NCBI RefSeq assembly: GCF_001429545.1 | Contig: NZ_LMSP01000003.1 | Coordinates: 62,001 to 126,000, forward strand | DNA: 64,000 bases | Source: Paenibacillus sp. Soil787 | Lineage (GTDB): Bacteria > Bacillota > Bacilli > Paenibacillales > NBRC-103111 | Reading direction: 5' to 3' | In this document: positions 1 to 8,766 of the stretch, in pieces | How the letters are laid out: every line of letters begins with the position of its first letter | How positions within the stretch are numbered: the stretch's first letter is position 1 | Made by a program: the position numbers and the translations under genes | The notes under the pieces: model-generated | Told to the model about the DNA's origin: nothing | The model's input: the letters and a program-made list of their open reading frames with translations, nothing else | The model's database searches: none

Positions 1-402
1 TTTTTTTCTGGTCCGCGAATTTGACTTTCTAACACAATCCATACAAAACAATTCGAGAAGTTAACGTTAGGCGCCTCATCTCCCCCTATATAGAAACGCA
101 CAGAACTATTGACTGCAATTTCACAATAATAGATTACGATGATCTTTAATACAGAAAAAAATATAGTTTCCTTTGATAATTTACAATTGTAATCCTCAAA
201 AAAATATACATTTCATTAAAATGTAATTTTATTCGTTCTACCTTAAATCAAAATAGAAATTAAAGAAAACATTAATTTTTATAGAGTCTAATAGCGAATT
301 ATTAAAGGAAAATATGCTTTTTTCTGTTTTATGATTTTCTTTGATCGGCTATTGTGGAATTGTGTCCAAATATACAAGTTTTTAGTAAGGAGGAGTGGGT
401 AA
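1..402. other. AT-rich upstream region of the first permease operon
   Basis: No gene is visible on either strand. The first bases are a T-run that could be the tail of a terminator lying outside the window. The rest is very AT-rich. A strong ribosome binding site (AAGGAGG, about 387-393) sits ten bases before the ATG at 403. The promoter of the permease operon should be here, but I cannot place -35/-10 boxes with confidence. A solute-binding-protein gene may lie to the left of the window. Confidence 0.5.
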
Positions 403-1392
403 ATGAATAATAATGTGCCAGCCGCAACTGCGGTAAAGAATGGTTTCAAAAAGGTCGGCACCGTGCATCGGCAAGGTTTTTTAAAGGAAATTTTCAGACG
501 TTGGCCGTTTTACGTCATGGCGCTGCCAGGATTGCTTTATTTCATCATATTTAGCTACTTGCCAATGTTCGGGGCGGTGATCGCTTTCAAGGACTATAAT
601 CCGGTAAAGGGAGTATGGGGCAGCAAATGGATCGGGTTTAAAAATTTCGAGTTTTTTTTCAAGTCCGATGCGGTATGGAGGGTTACGTTTAATACAATTT
701 TTTACAACTTGATTATCATGCTGATGGTAACCATGATATCCGTTGTTTTCGCCATTTTGTTGCAGGAAACCGGAAGCCGGTTACGGACAGCGCTTTATAA
801 AAGCGTGATGTTGCTTCCGTTTTTCCTATCTTGGGTAGTAGGGGAGTATATTGTGTACGCCTTGCTTAGCCCTGATCAGGGGGTAATGAACGGGATTCGA
901 AGAACACTAGGATTAGAAGAGATACAATGGTATGGTGAACCGCTATACTGGCGTTTTATAATGCCGTTGGCATTTATTTTAAAGTCAGTAGGCTATACTT
1001 CGGTTGTTTATGTTGCGGCTTTACTGGGAATATCGTCGGATTATTATGAAGCCGCTGAAATCGACGGGGCGAACAAGTGGCAGAAGGCAAGGTACATTAC
1101 GATTCCATTATTATTACCCGTTGTAATAATCCTTTTACTCCTCTCGCTTGGGAAGATTTTCAATGGCGGGCTTGGCGATTGGGGCGCATTTTACAATCTG
1201 CCCCGGGAATCGGGAATTTTGTTTTCGACGACCGATGTTATCGATACTTACGTTTTCAGATCATTGCGCACTGTAAACGATATCGGTATGTCAGCTGCAG
1301 TTGGACTGTATCAAGCAGTTGTTGGATTTGTGTTGGTGCTATTTACTAACTTTCTGGTCAAAAAATATGATTCGGATAGCTCGCTATTCTAG
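403..1392 (+). CDS. Sugar ABC transporter permease, LplB/YteP type
   Basis: Integral membrane subunit of a carbohydrate ABC importer (binding-protein-dependent transport inner-membrane family). The 329-residue length is normal. The protein shows an N-terminal cytoplasmic stretch, a first membrane helix near residues 35-60, and the typical FKDYN-type segment after it. The EAA loop reads YEAAEIDGANKWQKARYITIPLL near residues 215-237, where the shared ATPase docks. The start is ATG with AAGGAGG at ideal distance. It is followed after 26 bases by a second permease, so the two form the heterodimeric channel. No ATPase gene is nearby, as expected for systems that borrow an MsmX-type ATPase. No binding protein is seen downstream. 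The substrate is unknown; oligosaccharides or uronides are typical for the family. Confidence 0.93.
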   Translation: MNNNVPAATAVKNGFKKVGTVHRQGFLKEIFRRWPFYVMALPGLLYFIIFSYLPMFGAVIAFKDYNPVKGVWGSKWIGFKNFEFFFKSDAVWRVTFNTIFYNLIIMLMVTMISVVFAILLQETGSRLRTALYKSVMLLPFFLSWVVGEYIVYALLSPDQGVMNGIRRTLGLEEIQWYGEPLYWRFIMPLAFILKSVGYTSVVYVAALLGISSDYYEAAEIDGANKWQKARYITIPLLLPVVIILLLLSLGKIFNGGLGDWGAFYNLPRESGILFSTTDVIDTYVFRSLRTVNDIGMSAAVGLYQAVVGFVLVLFTNFLVKKYDSDSSLF

Positions 1393-1418
1393 CGTACTAA
1401 TTTGAGGAGCGTGTAAAA

Positions 1419-2318
1419 GTGAAAATGATATCCTTCACAGGATGGAATGTAGTACCGAAGATTCTGATCAATTTAATGTTTGCCGTATATAGTGCTATGT
1501 GCCTTATACCTATTTTACTGGTGCTGTCCACTTCCTTTTCAGAAGAAAAATCACTCGTGACCGACGGATTTCACCTGATACCGAAACTATTCAGTCTTAT
1601 AGGTTACCAGTATGTATTCTCCGGCACTTCAACCATTTTGAATGCTTACAAGGTTACAATCCTCGTCACAGTCGTTGGCACATGTCTTCATTTATTTGTG
1701 ACCTCGCTGATGTCCTATGCTATTTCCAGGAATGAAGTCAAATACAGGAATCAGATAGCGTTCCTTGTGTTCTTTACAATTCTGTTCAACGGTGGATTGG
1801 CTCCATACTACATTCTGATAACCAGATATCTCCACTTGAAGGATACATTTTTTGTTCTAATCGTCGTGATGCTTGTATCTCCGGTACATGTGATGATCAT
1901 GCGCAACTTTTTCAAAACGCTGCCTGACGCAATCATTGAATCGGCGAGGATTGACGGCTCGGGGGAATTCATGACTTATTTCCGGATTGTACTCCCTCTG
2001 TCTACGCCTGTTCTTGCGACTATCGGGTTGTTTATTTCTGTCGCTTATTGGAACGACTGGTTCACCTGCTCGTTGTTTATAGAGAACAATAAACTTTATA
2101 ATCTTCAATATTTGCTTCAGTCCTTAATGACGAACATTCAAATGCTGCTAAGCAACCAAAACGCTTCTAGATCCATTGAACAATCGATTGGTATGCTTCC
2201 GGGAGAAAGTGCAAGAATGGCTACCTGTGTACTATCTATTGGACCGATCATATTAGCGTACCCCCTTTTGCAAAAATATTTTGTTAAAGGACTGACTCTT
2301 GGAGCGGTAAAATCATAG
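1419..2318 (+). CDS. Sugar ABC transporter permease, LplC/YtcP type
   Basis: Second channel subunit of the same importer, 299 residues, with about six membrane helices. The EAA loop is visible as ESARIDGSGEFMTYFRIVLPLS (about residues 174-195), and the C-terminus ends QKYFVKGLTLGAVKS, which is characteristic of this subfamily. The start is a GTG at 1419 with GAGGAG nine bases upstream; an in-frame ATG two codons later is an alternative. It is co-transcribed with the permease before it. The operon stops here, and a repeat-filled gap follows. The AraC-type regulator at 3535 is the likely partner controller. Confidence 0.93.
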   Translation: MKMISFTGWNVVPKILINLMFAVYSAMCLIPILLVLSTSFSEEKSLVTDGFHLIPKLFSLIGYQYVFSGTSTILNAYKVTILVTVVGTCLHLFVTSLMSYAISRNEVKYRNQIAFLVFFTILFNGGLAPYYILITRYLHLKDTFFVLIVVMLVSPVHVMIMRNFFKTLPDAIIESARIDGSGEFMTYFRIVLPLSTPVLATIGLFISVAYWNDWFTCSLFIENNKLYNLQYLLQSLMTNIQMLLSNQNASRSIEQSIGMLPGESARMATCVLSIGPIILAYPLLQKYFVKGLTLGAVKS

Positions 2319-2348
2319 AAGGAAGTATCGTTATCTAAATAAAAAAAA

Positions 2349-2428
2349 ACCGTCAGGGACGATTGAAAGTGCACCCTTTTATAATGGACATTGGAAACCC
2401 CCCTGGGTAAACCGATCACCCTGACGGT
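2349..2428. terminator. Inverted repeat, possible bidirectional terminator with inserted loop
   Basis: ACCGTCAGGG (2349-2358) is the reverse complement of CCCTGACGGT (2419-2428). An A-run precedes the stem and TTTT follows it, the layout of a bidirectional terminator lying just after the permease operon. The 60-base loop is unusually long and contains the string AATGGACATT, whose reverse complement AATGTCCATT recurs at 2564-2573. This suggests that an insertion-sequence end sits inside an older terminator. Confidence 0.4.
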
Positions 2429-2523
2429 CCTTTTGCGTGTAAACCCATACTTTTGTGCACGGGGAGGGATGGATGCGGGGTCCACCGCAAAGCGCCTTTC
2501 CACCCCCCCCTCCTCTGTTCTAC

Positions 2524-2575
2524 AAGATGGCTCCATTATTATTCGCCGGGGGTCATCTTTTTTAATGTCCATTGA
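2524..2575 (+). terminator. Terminator hairpin of a repeated IS-like end (copy 1)
   Basis: AAGATGGCTCC pairs over 11 positions (two of them G-T) with GGGGTCATCTT and is followed by a T-run, the structure of a rho-independent terminator on the plus strand. The same hairpin plus the flank AATGTCCATTGA recurs in opposite orientation at 48805-48855. Its presence at two unrelated places suggests a conserved end of an insertion sequence, although no transposase frame survives here. Confidence 0.5.
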
Positions 2576-2679
2576 TAACGATTGCTACTTCGATAAAATG
2601 AGTTCAAAGTGCCCAAAGTAAGCTTTAACCACAGTTAACTTGGCAACTTCGATTTCGATGAGCTATCGTGATCACCAAT

Positions 2680-2811
2680 GTTGTAGATTCTGCAACAATT
2701 CACATGCCAAAAGGCTATTTTGCTAGTAAAAGTTGTAGTTTGTACAACAATTCGAACCCATTTGTCGCAAAATCTCCTGTTTGGGGCTAAATTGTTGTAC
2801 ATTATGCAACA
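2680..2811. repeat. Three GTTGTA-type dyad repeats
   Basis: Three related imperfect palindromes lie in 130 bases: GTTGTAGATTCTGCAACAA (from 2680), GTTGTAGTTTGTACAACAA (from 2733) and TTGTTGTACATTATGCAACA (from 2793). Each has GTTGTA- or TTGTAC-like arms facing TACAAC- or TGCAAC-like arms. I know of no gene product for them. They look like a dispersed intergenic repeat or a cluster of binding sites. Confidence 0.5.
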
Positions 2812-2958
2812 TCGAAGGGATATGAGGTGGATTCTACAAAAAATACAGCAATTCTAACCAAAAGTAGCTCTACCTCCTCTAAAAAGGGGGAATTACTGCA
2901 AAATAAGGTATCTATGTTCGCGAGTATAGTGGATATAAGCTGCTAATCTAGGTTGACG

Positions 2959-3084
2959 AGGAACTAGGAGCCTCTATTTCTGTGATTATGCCGTTACAGG
3001 GCCGGTAAGCGGAACGTGAGTGCGCTATTTTGACGTTTTACCAGTTTTTACTTCAAAATGCGGGAAATAGAGGATCCTCGTTCC
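2959..3084. repeat. Imperfect inverted repeat of about 22 bases
   Basis: AGGAACTAGGAGCCTCTATTTC at 2959-2980 is nearly the reverse complement of GAAATAGAGGATCCTCGTTCC at 3064-3084, with about 80 bases between the arms. The loop contains GGAACG. No open reading frame fits between the arms. It may be a small non-autonomous repeat. Confidence 0.5.
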
Positions 3085-3534
3085 GCCAAAACGTGAAATA
3101 CGAGTTTTTGAGCAATATAAGGCATGTACGTTCCGCGAGCATAGTGTAGTGCCGGGTAGAACAGATAACTACAATCGATACACCGAAATAAAGCCAGCAG
3201 CTACGTTTCCAAAAAAATAGAAAGGGTGTACCTCTAGCTCTACCTCGAAACTAATACTTTCTACGAACAAAGTCACCCTACGAGTGAATAAACATTTCTA
3301 GCCGACGGTTCATCCAACCCTCGGCTTTTCCTTTCTTACCATTGTTCCATTATCACGGTAACTCTTCTTTCTTCGCCGCCTGTAATTTACATTATTCAGT
3401 CCATCAAAAAATGCATTTTTCTACAAATTGTATAGTTATTTATATATCTTAAAAACTCTGTGAAGGATAAAACCAAGGTCTTGGAGAAGTGAGAAGTACA
3501 ATAAACTATTATCTTTAAGGAGGTTAACTTCACC

Positions 3535-5889
3535 ATGGCATTCCCTCTCAAATCTCCTCGCAAGACCTTATTTGCAAAAATGTTGTTAACTCTTACAGTA
3601 ACGGTTACTTTATTGATTATAGGACTATCGTCGCTTCTCTATCGAAATTTCTTCACGGCTTCTTTGGATAATATCAACCGAATGAATACTTCTATCCTGT
3701 CTCAAACCAGCTTCAGCATGAAGTACATGGATACTTTGGTTAGCAAATTTACAAGTACCGTTATCATGAGTCCTTATACATCCGTTCTACTGCATGATCC
3801 GGATAACGATATGGTTAAGCTCGGAGCAGCTTTCCGCAACCTTAATAGCCTTTCAGTTCCGCACGATTATGTGCACTCCGTATATACGATCAATCTCGCT
3901 TTGAACCGTATCGTTTCCACAGAGACGGGCAATTTTTATACAAAAGAAGATTTCTACGATCAAGACATTATATCATTGTTGCAAACGGTGAACAAAGACT
4001 CACTTGCCGAAATGCCTATTGCCAGAAAAATTCCAAAACCCCAATCCGCAACAGTTTCGGAATTAGCTAATGTGTACACCTATATCGTGCTCGACAGTCT
4101 GGAAACGAATCCATCCTCTCGCAATGCGACGGTCATTAATATCAAAGCAAGTGTACTTCGGGATTTGATTGCTTCATTGAATGCCAAAATGTCAAGCTCC
4201 GGCAACGAAATTATCGTGATTGATTCCAAAGGAACGATTGTAAACCATACATCAGAAAGCATGTTTCTGCATAGCGCGAAACAAGAATCGTATATCCAGA
4301 CTTTACTTGCAGCTGATCAAGAATCGGGGAGCTTTAAGACGAACCTGAACGGTCAAGATTATCAAGTTACCTTTGTTTCATCCGATAAACCAAAATGGAA
4401 ATTTATTAGTTTGACTTCATACACAACATTTATTGGCGCAGTTGATTCAATCAAAACCTCTACGCTTTGGATATGCCTAACGATCCTAGGTCTCGGTTTA
4501 TTTTTCTCGTTCATCATGTCAAGATCGCTTTATATTCCTGTCGGCAGACTTGTAGAGACTGTTAAAGAACATCTCACAAGCGCTCATCATAAGGATCATC
4601 CGACAAATGACATCTTTTTTCTGCAAAACGTTTTCAAAGAAATGATTACGAAAAATAATGAATGGGAAAACAAACAAAGAGAACATCTGGCTCCCTTAAA
4701 AAACAAGTGGCTGCAAGATATACTGTTTGGTATCCGGTACGTTGATCAAGAAGCGTTGCAGGTTTCTCAAAAAGAGCTTGGCATACATTTGAATCTAAAT
4801 GGCCCACTCAGGTTGTTACTACTTCGCCTGGACAACTATCGCGATTTCCTCGACCTATATAATGAAAAAGACCGTTGGCTCTTAAAGTTCGGCATTGCTA
4901 ACATCGTTAATGAAATCGTGTCAGAGGAATATAAACTAGAGACCATTTTTCTGGAAAACGATCAGCTTCTGTTGCTGTTGGAAATCAGCCCCTCAGAGAA
5001 TGTTGAATCTACAGAATGTGCCTTAAAGGGGCTTATCGAATTAGCACAAAAAGCTGTAAACCAGTACCTGAAACTCTCGTTTTCCACAACTCTAAGCATC
5101 CCTGTCTATTCCTACTTGCAACTCAATGAGTCTTATTCCGATACATTGGCACTATCTTCGTATCGGATCATCGCAGGTCACGGCAGCTTCCTGATTCCAA
5201 CTTTTCGAAGTTCGATCAAGGATACACTAATTTCCTTTCCTGAGAGTAAGGCCAAATTGCTGCTTGACTCCTTGAAATTGGGCCATTTGGATAAGGCCAA
5301 GGAAGCGTATTCCGACTTTATTAGCCAACTTTCCGGAACGACTTATGAAAACTTGCTTTCATCCATTATGCAGCTCAGCTTCATGTTGAGAACAACCTTT
5401 AACATCATTTTGGAAAGTCATGAATTTCGAAAATCAGAACTATTTCAGATTGTTTTCAGAAATATTGAGCAGTTTGAAACCATTGAAGAAATTCATGAAA
5501 CCTTTTCATCCCTATTTTCCGAAATCATTCGCGTCATGGAACAAAATAAACATAATAAACACAATTCGATTATTTCAAGAATCATAAAGGTGATCGAGGA
5601 ACAATACCGTGATAATAACTTAAATCTACGTATTATCTCCGACGAGTTTCAAATGTCAAACGTTTATTTAGGAAAATTATTCAAAGATGCGACAGGTAAG
5701 TCCGTTTCAGAGTATATTACCGACGTGCGAATGAATCATGTCAAACAACTGCTGGACAACAGCAATCTTTCAACCAAGCAAATTTTAGATCAATGCGGTT
5801 TGGAAGAGACAAACTATTTTTATACCATTTTCAAAAAACGTTTCGGCGTATCGTTGTCTCAATATAAGATTGATAAAAACAAACCGTGA
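3535..5889 (+). CDS. Membrane-anchored AraC-family sensor-regulator
   Basis: A 784-residue one-piece regulator. Residues about 15-37 form a first membrane helix, followed by a roughly 260-residue extracellular sensor region. A second helix lies near 303-325 (WICLTILGLGLFFSF), then a cytoplasmic linker, and a C-terminal AraC/XylS double helix-turn-helix over about residues 685-780 (IISDEFQMSNVYLGKLFKDA, then KQILDQCGLEETNYFYTIFKKRFG). This architecture is common in Paenibacillaceae beside sugar-ABC genes, where it controls uptake operons. The start ATG has AAGGAGG upstream. It probably regulates the permease operon at 403-2318, although the repeat-rich gap separates them. A terminator follows immediately. 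Confidence 0.9.
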   Translation: MAFPLKSPRKTLFAKMLLTLTVTVTLLIIGLSSLLYRNFFTASLDNINRMNTSILSQTSFSMKYMDTLVSKFTSTVIMSPYTSVLLHDPDNDMVKLGAAFRNLNSLSVPHDYVHSVYTINLALNRIVSTETGNFYTKEDFYDQDIISLLQTVNKDSLAEMPIARKIPKPQSATVSELANVYTYIVLDSLETNPSSRNATVINIKASVLRDLIASLNAKMSSSGNEIIVIDSKGTIVNHTSESMFLHSAKQESYIQTLLAADQESGSFKTNLNGQDYQVTFVSSDKPKWKFISLTSYTTFIGAVDSIKTSTLWICLTILGLGLFFSFIMSRSLYIPVGRLVETVKEHLTSAHHKDHPTNDIFFLQNVFKEMITKNNEWENKQREHLAPLKNKWLQDILFGIRYVDQEALQVSQKELGIHLNLNGPLRLLLLRLDNYRDFLDLYNEKDRWLLKFGIANIVNEIVSEEYKLETIFLENDQLLLLLEISPSENVESTECALKGLIELAQKAVNQYLKLSFSTTLSIPVYSYLQLNESYSDTLALSSYRIIAGHGSFLIPTFRSSIKDTLISFPESKAKLLLDSLKLGHLDKAKEAYSDFISQLSGTTYENLLSSIMQLSFMLRTTFNIILESHEFRKSELFQIVFRNIEQFETIEEIHETFSSLFSEIIRVMEQNKHNKHNSIISRIIKVIEEQYRDNNLNLRIISDEFQMSNVYLGKLFKDATGKSVSEYITDVRMNHVKQLLDNSNLSTKQILDQCGLEETNYFYTIFKKRFGVSLSQYKIDKNKP

Positions 5890-5925
5890 GCTGGCCTACT
5901 CCAGAAGACAATATCCTAAACAACA

Positions 5926-5968
5926 AAAAGGTATACTCTCCTCGAAACAAGAGGAGGAATACCTTTTT
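5926..5968 (+). terminator. Rho-independent terminator after the AraC-type regulator
   Basis: AAAAAGGTATACTCTCCTC pairs with GAGGAGGAATACCTTTTTT around a 7-base loop, ending in a T-run. It lies 37 bases after the stop codon of the regulator. Confidence 0.9.
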
Positions 5969-6000
5969 TAAAGTCTGCTATACCGCAATCTGGACTTCAT

Positions 6001-6077
6001 TAGTTTCGGGGTCCCCGCAAAGTAATCGGAACGAAGGCATACGTCATTTTGTGGGGTAAACTATAGATTCCCGCGGC
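6001..6077. repeat. Intergenic hairpin repeat (copy 1) overlapping the end of the LtrA-like gene
   Basis: This segment is nearly identical to 40772-40856, apart from a 10-base deletion. Its core can fold because CCCCGCAAA faces TTTTGTGGGG. The repeat extends into the last codons of the minus-strand LtrA-like gene and provides its R-G-N-L ending and stop codon. The copy at 40.8 kb does the same for hppD. Confidence 0.75.
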
Positions 6078-7164
6078 AAGTCGTTAATTTTGCGTACACG
6101 ATAAAAAACACCATCATCTCTCCGATGATTGCATAATTAGGTACATGAAAAACCAAGTCCAACGCCATAAAACATCCAATTATTCCTAATAATATCCCCA
6201 AATGATAGTGTTTCAGGCGTAGGTGTTTGTGTCTATATCGGTGAAAAACCAATGATGTAGAAACAAAATAAAGCAGTACGGATCCAAAAATAAAACCCAA
6301 CATGAATGGATAATTAAGTTGTTCCTTAAATAACAATTGGATCGAGGCAGCTATCGTACTCATGGATAAATAAATGAAAAGATGGCCATAAATAATCGTT
6401 TGGCCGGCAGTTTGTATGTCTTTGCTCACTTTCCTTTCAATATTATCGAAATATTGCCACCACATGGCAATAACTAATATACATGTAAATGAGGCAAACA
6501 AAATGGATGGCAAGGTCCAATCACTTGACTGCAAAACAGCAAGTATACTGATCACGGATTCACCAAGAAGAATAAGTGTAAACAATGCGAAGCGTTCCAA
6601 TAAATGAAGGGTGTGTATGGGGGTTTTCACCAGGTACCGCCGCCCGATTAGCGGCAGCAAAATATCTACAGCAATTCCCGCATACAGAATCGCGTAACGG
6701 ATCCATGAATCAAAGAATAGTGAGCAAGTAGATATCAATATTCCAATCCAAAAGCGAGTCCCCAAGTATAGAGCAGTCTTTTGTTGATTTGTGCCTGTTG
6801 CTTTGTGTACCGTAAGATATTGAATAGCTGTCAGTGCTCTCGAACCAATATAGCCAACAAAGAAGTGAATATAGAAGTGATCAAAATTAACGGATAGGCT
6901 TGCAGTCATAATTAAAACAAAGAATAGTTGTAGGAACATGAAGATCCTATGAGTTACGATATCTTGGCCAAAACGATTATTAAAGAGAGTTTGTCCCACC
7001 CACGCCCACCAGATTGGAATAAAAATTAAAACAAATTTGGTTAAGTATTCAATGGAAATGGTCCCATGATCAGCATACAGTAAGACGTGGTTCGCTTTTG
7101 ATACGGCTGCTACAAAAAGCAGATCGTAAAAAAGCTCCAACCAGGTTACCTTTTTCTCAACCAT
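6061..7164 (-). CDS. LtrA-like (low temperature requirement A) membrane protein
   Basis: A 367-residue protein with about ten membrane helices. It begins VTWLELFYDLLFVAAV, the hallmark N-terminus of the LtrA family, and contains FALFTLILLGESVISI in the middle, also typical. The biochemical function of LtrA proteins is not settled; the name comes from a cold-growth phenotype in Listeria. It is the last gene of a minus-strand run behind a GAPDH paralogue (25-base gap) and may be co-transcribed with it. Its last four codons (R-G-N-L) and stop lie inside a dispersed repeat, so the original C-terminus may have been replaced. Confidence 0.88.
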   Translation of the reverse strand: MVEKKVTWLELFYDLLFVAAVSKANHVLLYADHGTISIEYLTKFVLIFIPIWWAWVGQTLFNNRFGQDIVTHRIFMFLQLFFVLIMTASLSVNFDHFYIHFFVGYIGSRALTAIQYLTVHKATGTNQQKTALYLGTRFWIGILISTCSLFFDSWIRYAILYAGIAVDILLPLIGRRYLVKTPIHTLHLLERFALFTLILLGESVISILAVLQSSDWTLPSILFASFTCILVIAMWWQYFDNIERKVSKDIQTAGQTIIYGHLFIYLSMSTIAASIQLLFKEQLNYPFMLGFIFGSVLLYFVSTSLVFHRYRHKHLRLKHYHLGILLGIIGCFMALDLVFHVPNYAIIGEMMVFFIVYAKLTTCRGNL

Positions 7165-7189
7165 AACTTCAAAACTCCCTTTAGCAATT

Positions 7190-8188
7190 TCACTTATTTA
7201 CTAGATAAGCCGCAACTTCAGCTAACCGTGAAGCATAACCCCATTCGTTATCGTACCATGTTGCAACGGATAGGAGTTCTCCCTGTACTTGTGTCAATGG
7301 AAGGTCAATAATGGAGGAATGGGAATCGCCGACGATACGAGAAGAGGCCCATTCGCCTTCTAAAACATTCAAGACTCCCTTCAACTGACCGTCTGTTGCG
7401 GCAAGGCGAAAAATATCGTTTACCTGTTGTACCGTACACGGCTTTTCCGTAACAAGGTTTAATTCAGCAATACTTCCCGTACGAGTTGGAATTCGGTATG
7501 CCTTACCTGTAATCTGTAGATCGTTCCATATGAATTTAAGGGCTCTTGCAGCCCCAGATGAAGAAGGAATGATATTTTCCGCAGCGGCCCATGAATCCCT
7601 TCGATCCTTCATAGGCTGATCCGTTAGCGATTGCGTGTTTGTATAGGAATGGACGGTCGAGAATAGACCATACTTGATCCCGAAGTTTTCTTTTACGATT
7701 TTGACAACTGGAGCCAATGCATTGGTCGTACAGCTCGCCATACTAATGATCTTGTGCTTTTCCGGATCGAAACTATCCAGATTTATCCCTTTAAGCAAAA
7801 CAGCATCGCAATCTTCAAGGCTCTTGCTGGGTCCACTAACCAGTACTCTATTTGCACCGCGATCCAAATGGACTTGTGCAATAGCACGGGTAACAGCTCG
7901 GCCAGTACAGTCGATGACCAGTTCCACATCCAAGGCCTTCCAATCCGGAACTTCTTTGGACGAATTGATAAACTGAATTTCCCGTCCGCCGATTACCATA
8001 AGGCCATCCCGTCCTGAGACATCTTCGGACCAGCGTTTATAGTTGGTATCCACTTCGAAAAGAGCGGCAAGCGTCGCTTCATCCTTAATATCTGAAATTG
8101 AAACCGGAACGAAAAGTTGATCCTGCAAAGCGACTCTTAATAATTGCCTTCCAATGCGCCCAAATCCATATATCGCTATTCTGCCCAT
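7190..8188 (-). CDS. Type I glyceraldehyde-3-phosphate dehydrogenase paralogue
   Basis: A 332-residue phosphorylating GAPDH that oxidises glyceraldehyde 3-phosphate to 1,3-bisphosphoglycerate with NAD(P). The Rossmann motif GFGRIGRQ is at residues 8-15. The catalytic Cys153 lies in ASCTTNALAP and the partner His180 in STVHSYT; WYDNEWGYASR is present near the C-terminus. No other glycolytic genes are nearby, so this is probably a second copy rather than the housekeeping enzyme. It follows a dioxygenase/ferredoxin/GNAT operon after 70 bases and precedes the LtrA-like gene. A redox-stress role is possible because the GAPDH cysteine is a known electrophile target, but that is inference. Confidence 0.92.
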   Translation of the reverse strand: MGRIAIYGFGRIGRQLLRVALQDQLFVPVSISDIKDEATLAALFEVDTNYKRWSEDVSGRDGLMVIGGREIQFINSSKEVPDWKALDVELVIDCTGRAVTRAIAQVHLDRGANRVLVSGPSKSLEDCDAVLLKGINLDSFDPEKHKIISMASCTTNALAPVVKIVKENFGIKYGLFSTVHSYTNTQSLTDQPMKDRRDSWAAAENIIPSSSGAARALKFIWNDLQITGKAYRIPTRTGSIAELNLVTEKPCTVQQVNDIFRLAATDGQLKGVLNVLEGEWASSRIVGDSHSSIIDLPLTQVQGELLSVATWYDNEWGYASRLAEVAAYLVNK

Positions 8189-8258
8189 CTTTTACCTCCA
8201 TTGAAAATGAATTATACTTTTCTCAGTCATCCATGCTCTATATGCCAAATTCAATATC

Positions 8259-8534
8259 TTATTTCAATAACACGTCATCATACTCTTTATGTTGGTCAAA
8301 TTGACTTTTGGCGAAAGGACATAGCGGCATAATCTTTAACCTTTCCTTCCGGGCAAATTCGACTACTCGCCTAACTAATTCTTGTCCTACTCCTTGACCT
8401 CGTAAATGATCGGAAACAAACGTGTGATCTACGATGATGATTTCATTGCCGGATGGAACATAATGTAATTCTGCATCTCTTTTATCCTGTTCTCCTACAT
8501 AAAAACTGTTCGCAGCTTTATTAATTTCAATCAT
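8259..8534 (-). CDS. GNAT-type N-acetyltransferase, YjdJ-like
   Basis: A 91-residue minimal GNAT-fold protein. The acetyl-CoA binding signature is visible as LRGQGVGQELVRRVVEFARKE (about residues 44-64), and the C-terminal PLCPFAKSQFDQHKEYDDVL is characteristic of the YjdJ subfamily. Its substrate is unknown. It lies 4 bases after the divergent ferredoxin gene, a pairing found in many bacteria (yjdI-yjdJ), which suggests a joint function. It is in the operon started by the ring-cleaving dioxygenase. Confidence 0.88.
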   Translation of the reverse strand: MIEINKAANSFYVGEQDKRDAELHYVPSGNEIIIVDHTFVSDHLRGQGVGQELVRRVVEFARKERLKIMPLCPFAKSQFDQHKEYDDVLLK

Positions 8535-8538
8535 ATTG

Positions 8539-8766
8539 TTACTCCATATCTTTTCTTATATATTGCAAAGCACCGCTTGGGCATTTATCAATAAGATCTG
8601 CAATTTTGTCAGCCGTTTCTTCATCTGCATGAATCCATGGTTTCTTATTAACGTTGAACACTCCTGGTAACCCTCTCACACAATTTGCCGAATGGGCGCA
8701 TCTTCCAGAGTGAAAAATAACATCAATATCTTTCCCTTTATAGATTTTGAATTCTTCACTTTTCAT
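8539..8766 (-). CDS. Divergent 4Fe-4S mono-cluster protein, YjdI-like
   Basis: A 75-residue protein of the divergent ferredoxin domain family (Fer4_19 type). Cysteines occur as GRCAHSANCVRGLP and, later, KCPSGAL, the spacing expected for one iron-sulfur cluster. Its ATG overlaps the stop codon of the preceding dioxygenase gene by one base (TAATG), so the two are translationally coupled. It is followed directly by the YjdJ-like acetyltransferase. The electron partner is not known. Confidence 0.88.
   Translation of the reverse strand: MKSEEFKIYKGKDIDVIFHSGRCAHSANCVRGLPGVFNVNKKPWIHADEETADKIADLIDKCPSGALQYIRKDME

Larger units (their letters stand above)
2319..3534. other. 1.2-kb intergenic region made of repeats and IS debris
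   Basis: I see no convincing gene on either strand. The region holds an inverted repeat around a 60-base loop (2349-2428), a terminator-like hairpin shared with 48.8 kb (2524-2575), three related GTTGTA/TGCAAC dyads (2680-2811) and a large imperfect inverted repeat (2959-3084). A 144-codon frame on the minus strand (2138-2572) overlaps the permease gene and these repeats and is unlikely to be real. The last 200 bases carry the leader of the AraC-type regulator. Confidence 0.6.

Noticed and set aside
403..2318. The idea that the first permease pair is itself a defective system because no binding protein follows
   Set aside because: Both permeases are intact and the binding-protein gene often lies upstream; the window begins just before the operon, so absence cannot be claimed.
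2138..2572. A 144-codon minus-strand frame spanning the permease end and IS-like repeats
   Set aside because: It crosses a terminator-like inverted repeat and overlaps a real gene; the start MDIKKDD corresponds to the repeated hairpin and not to a protein.
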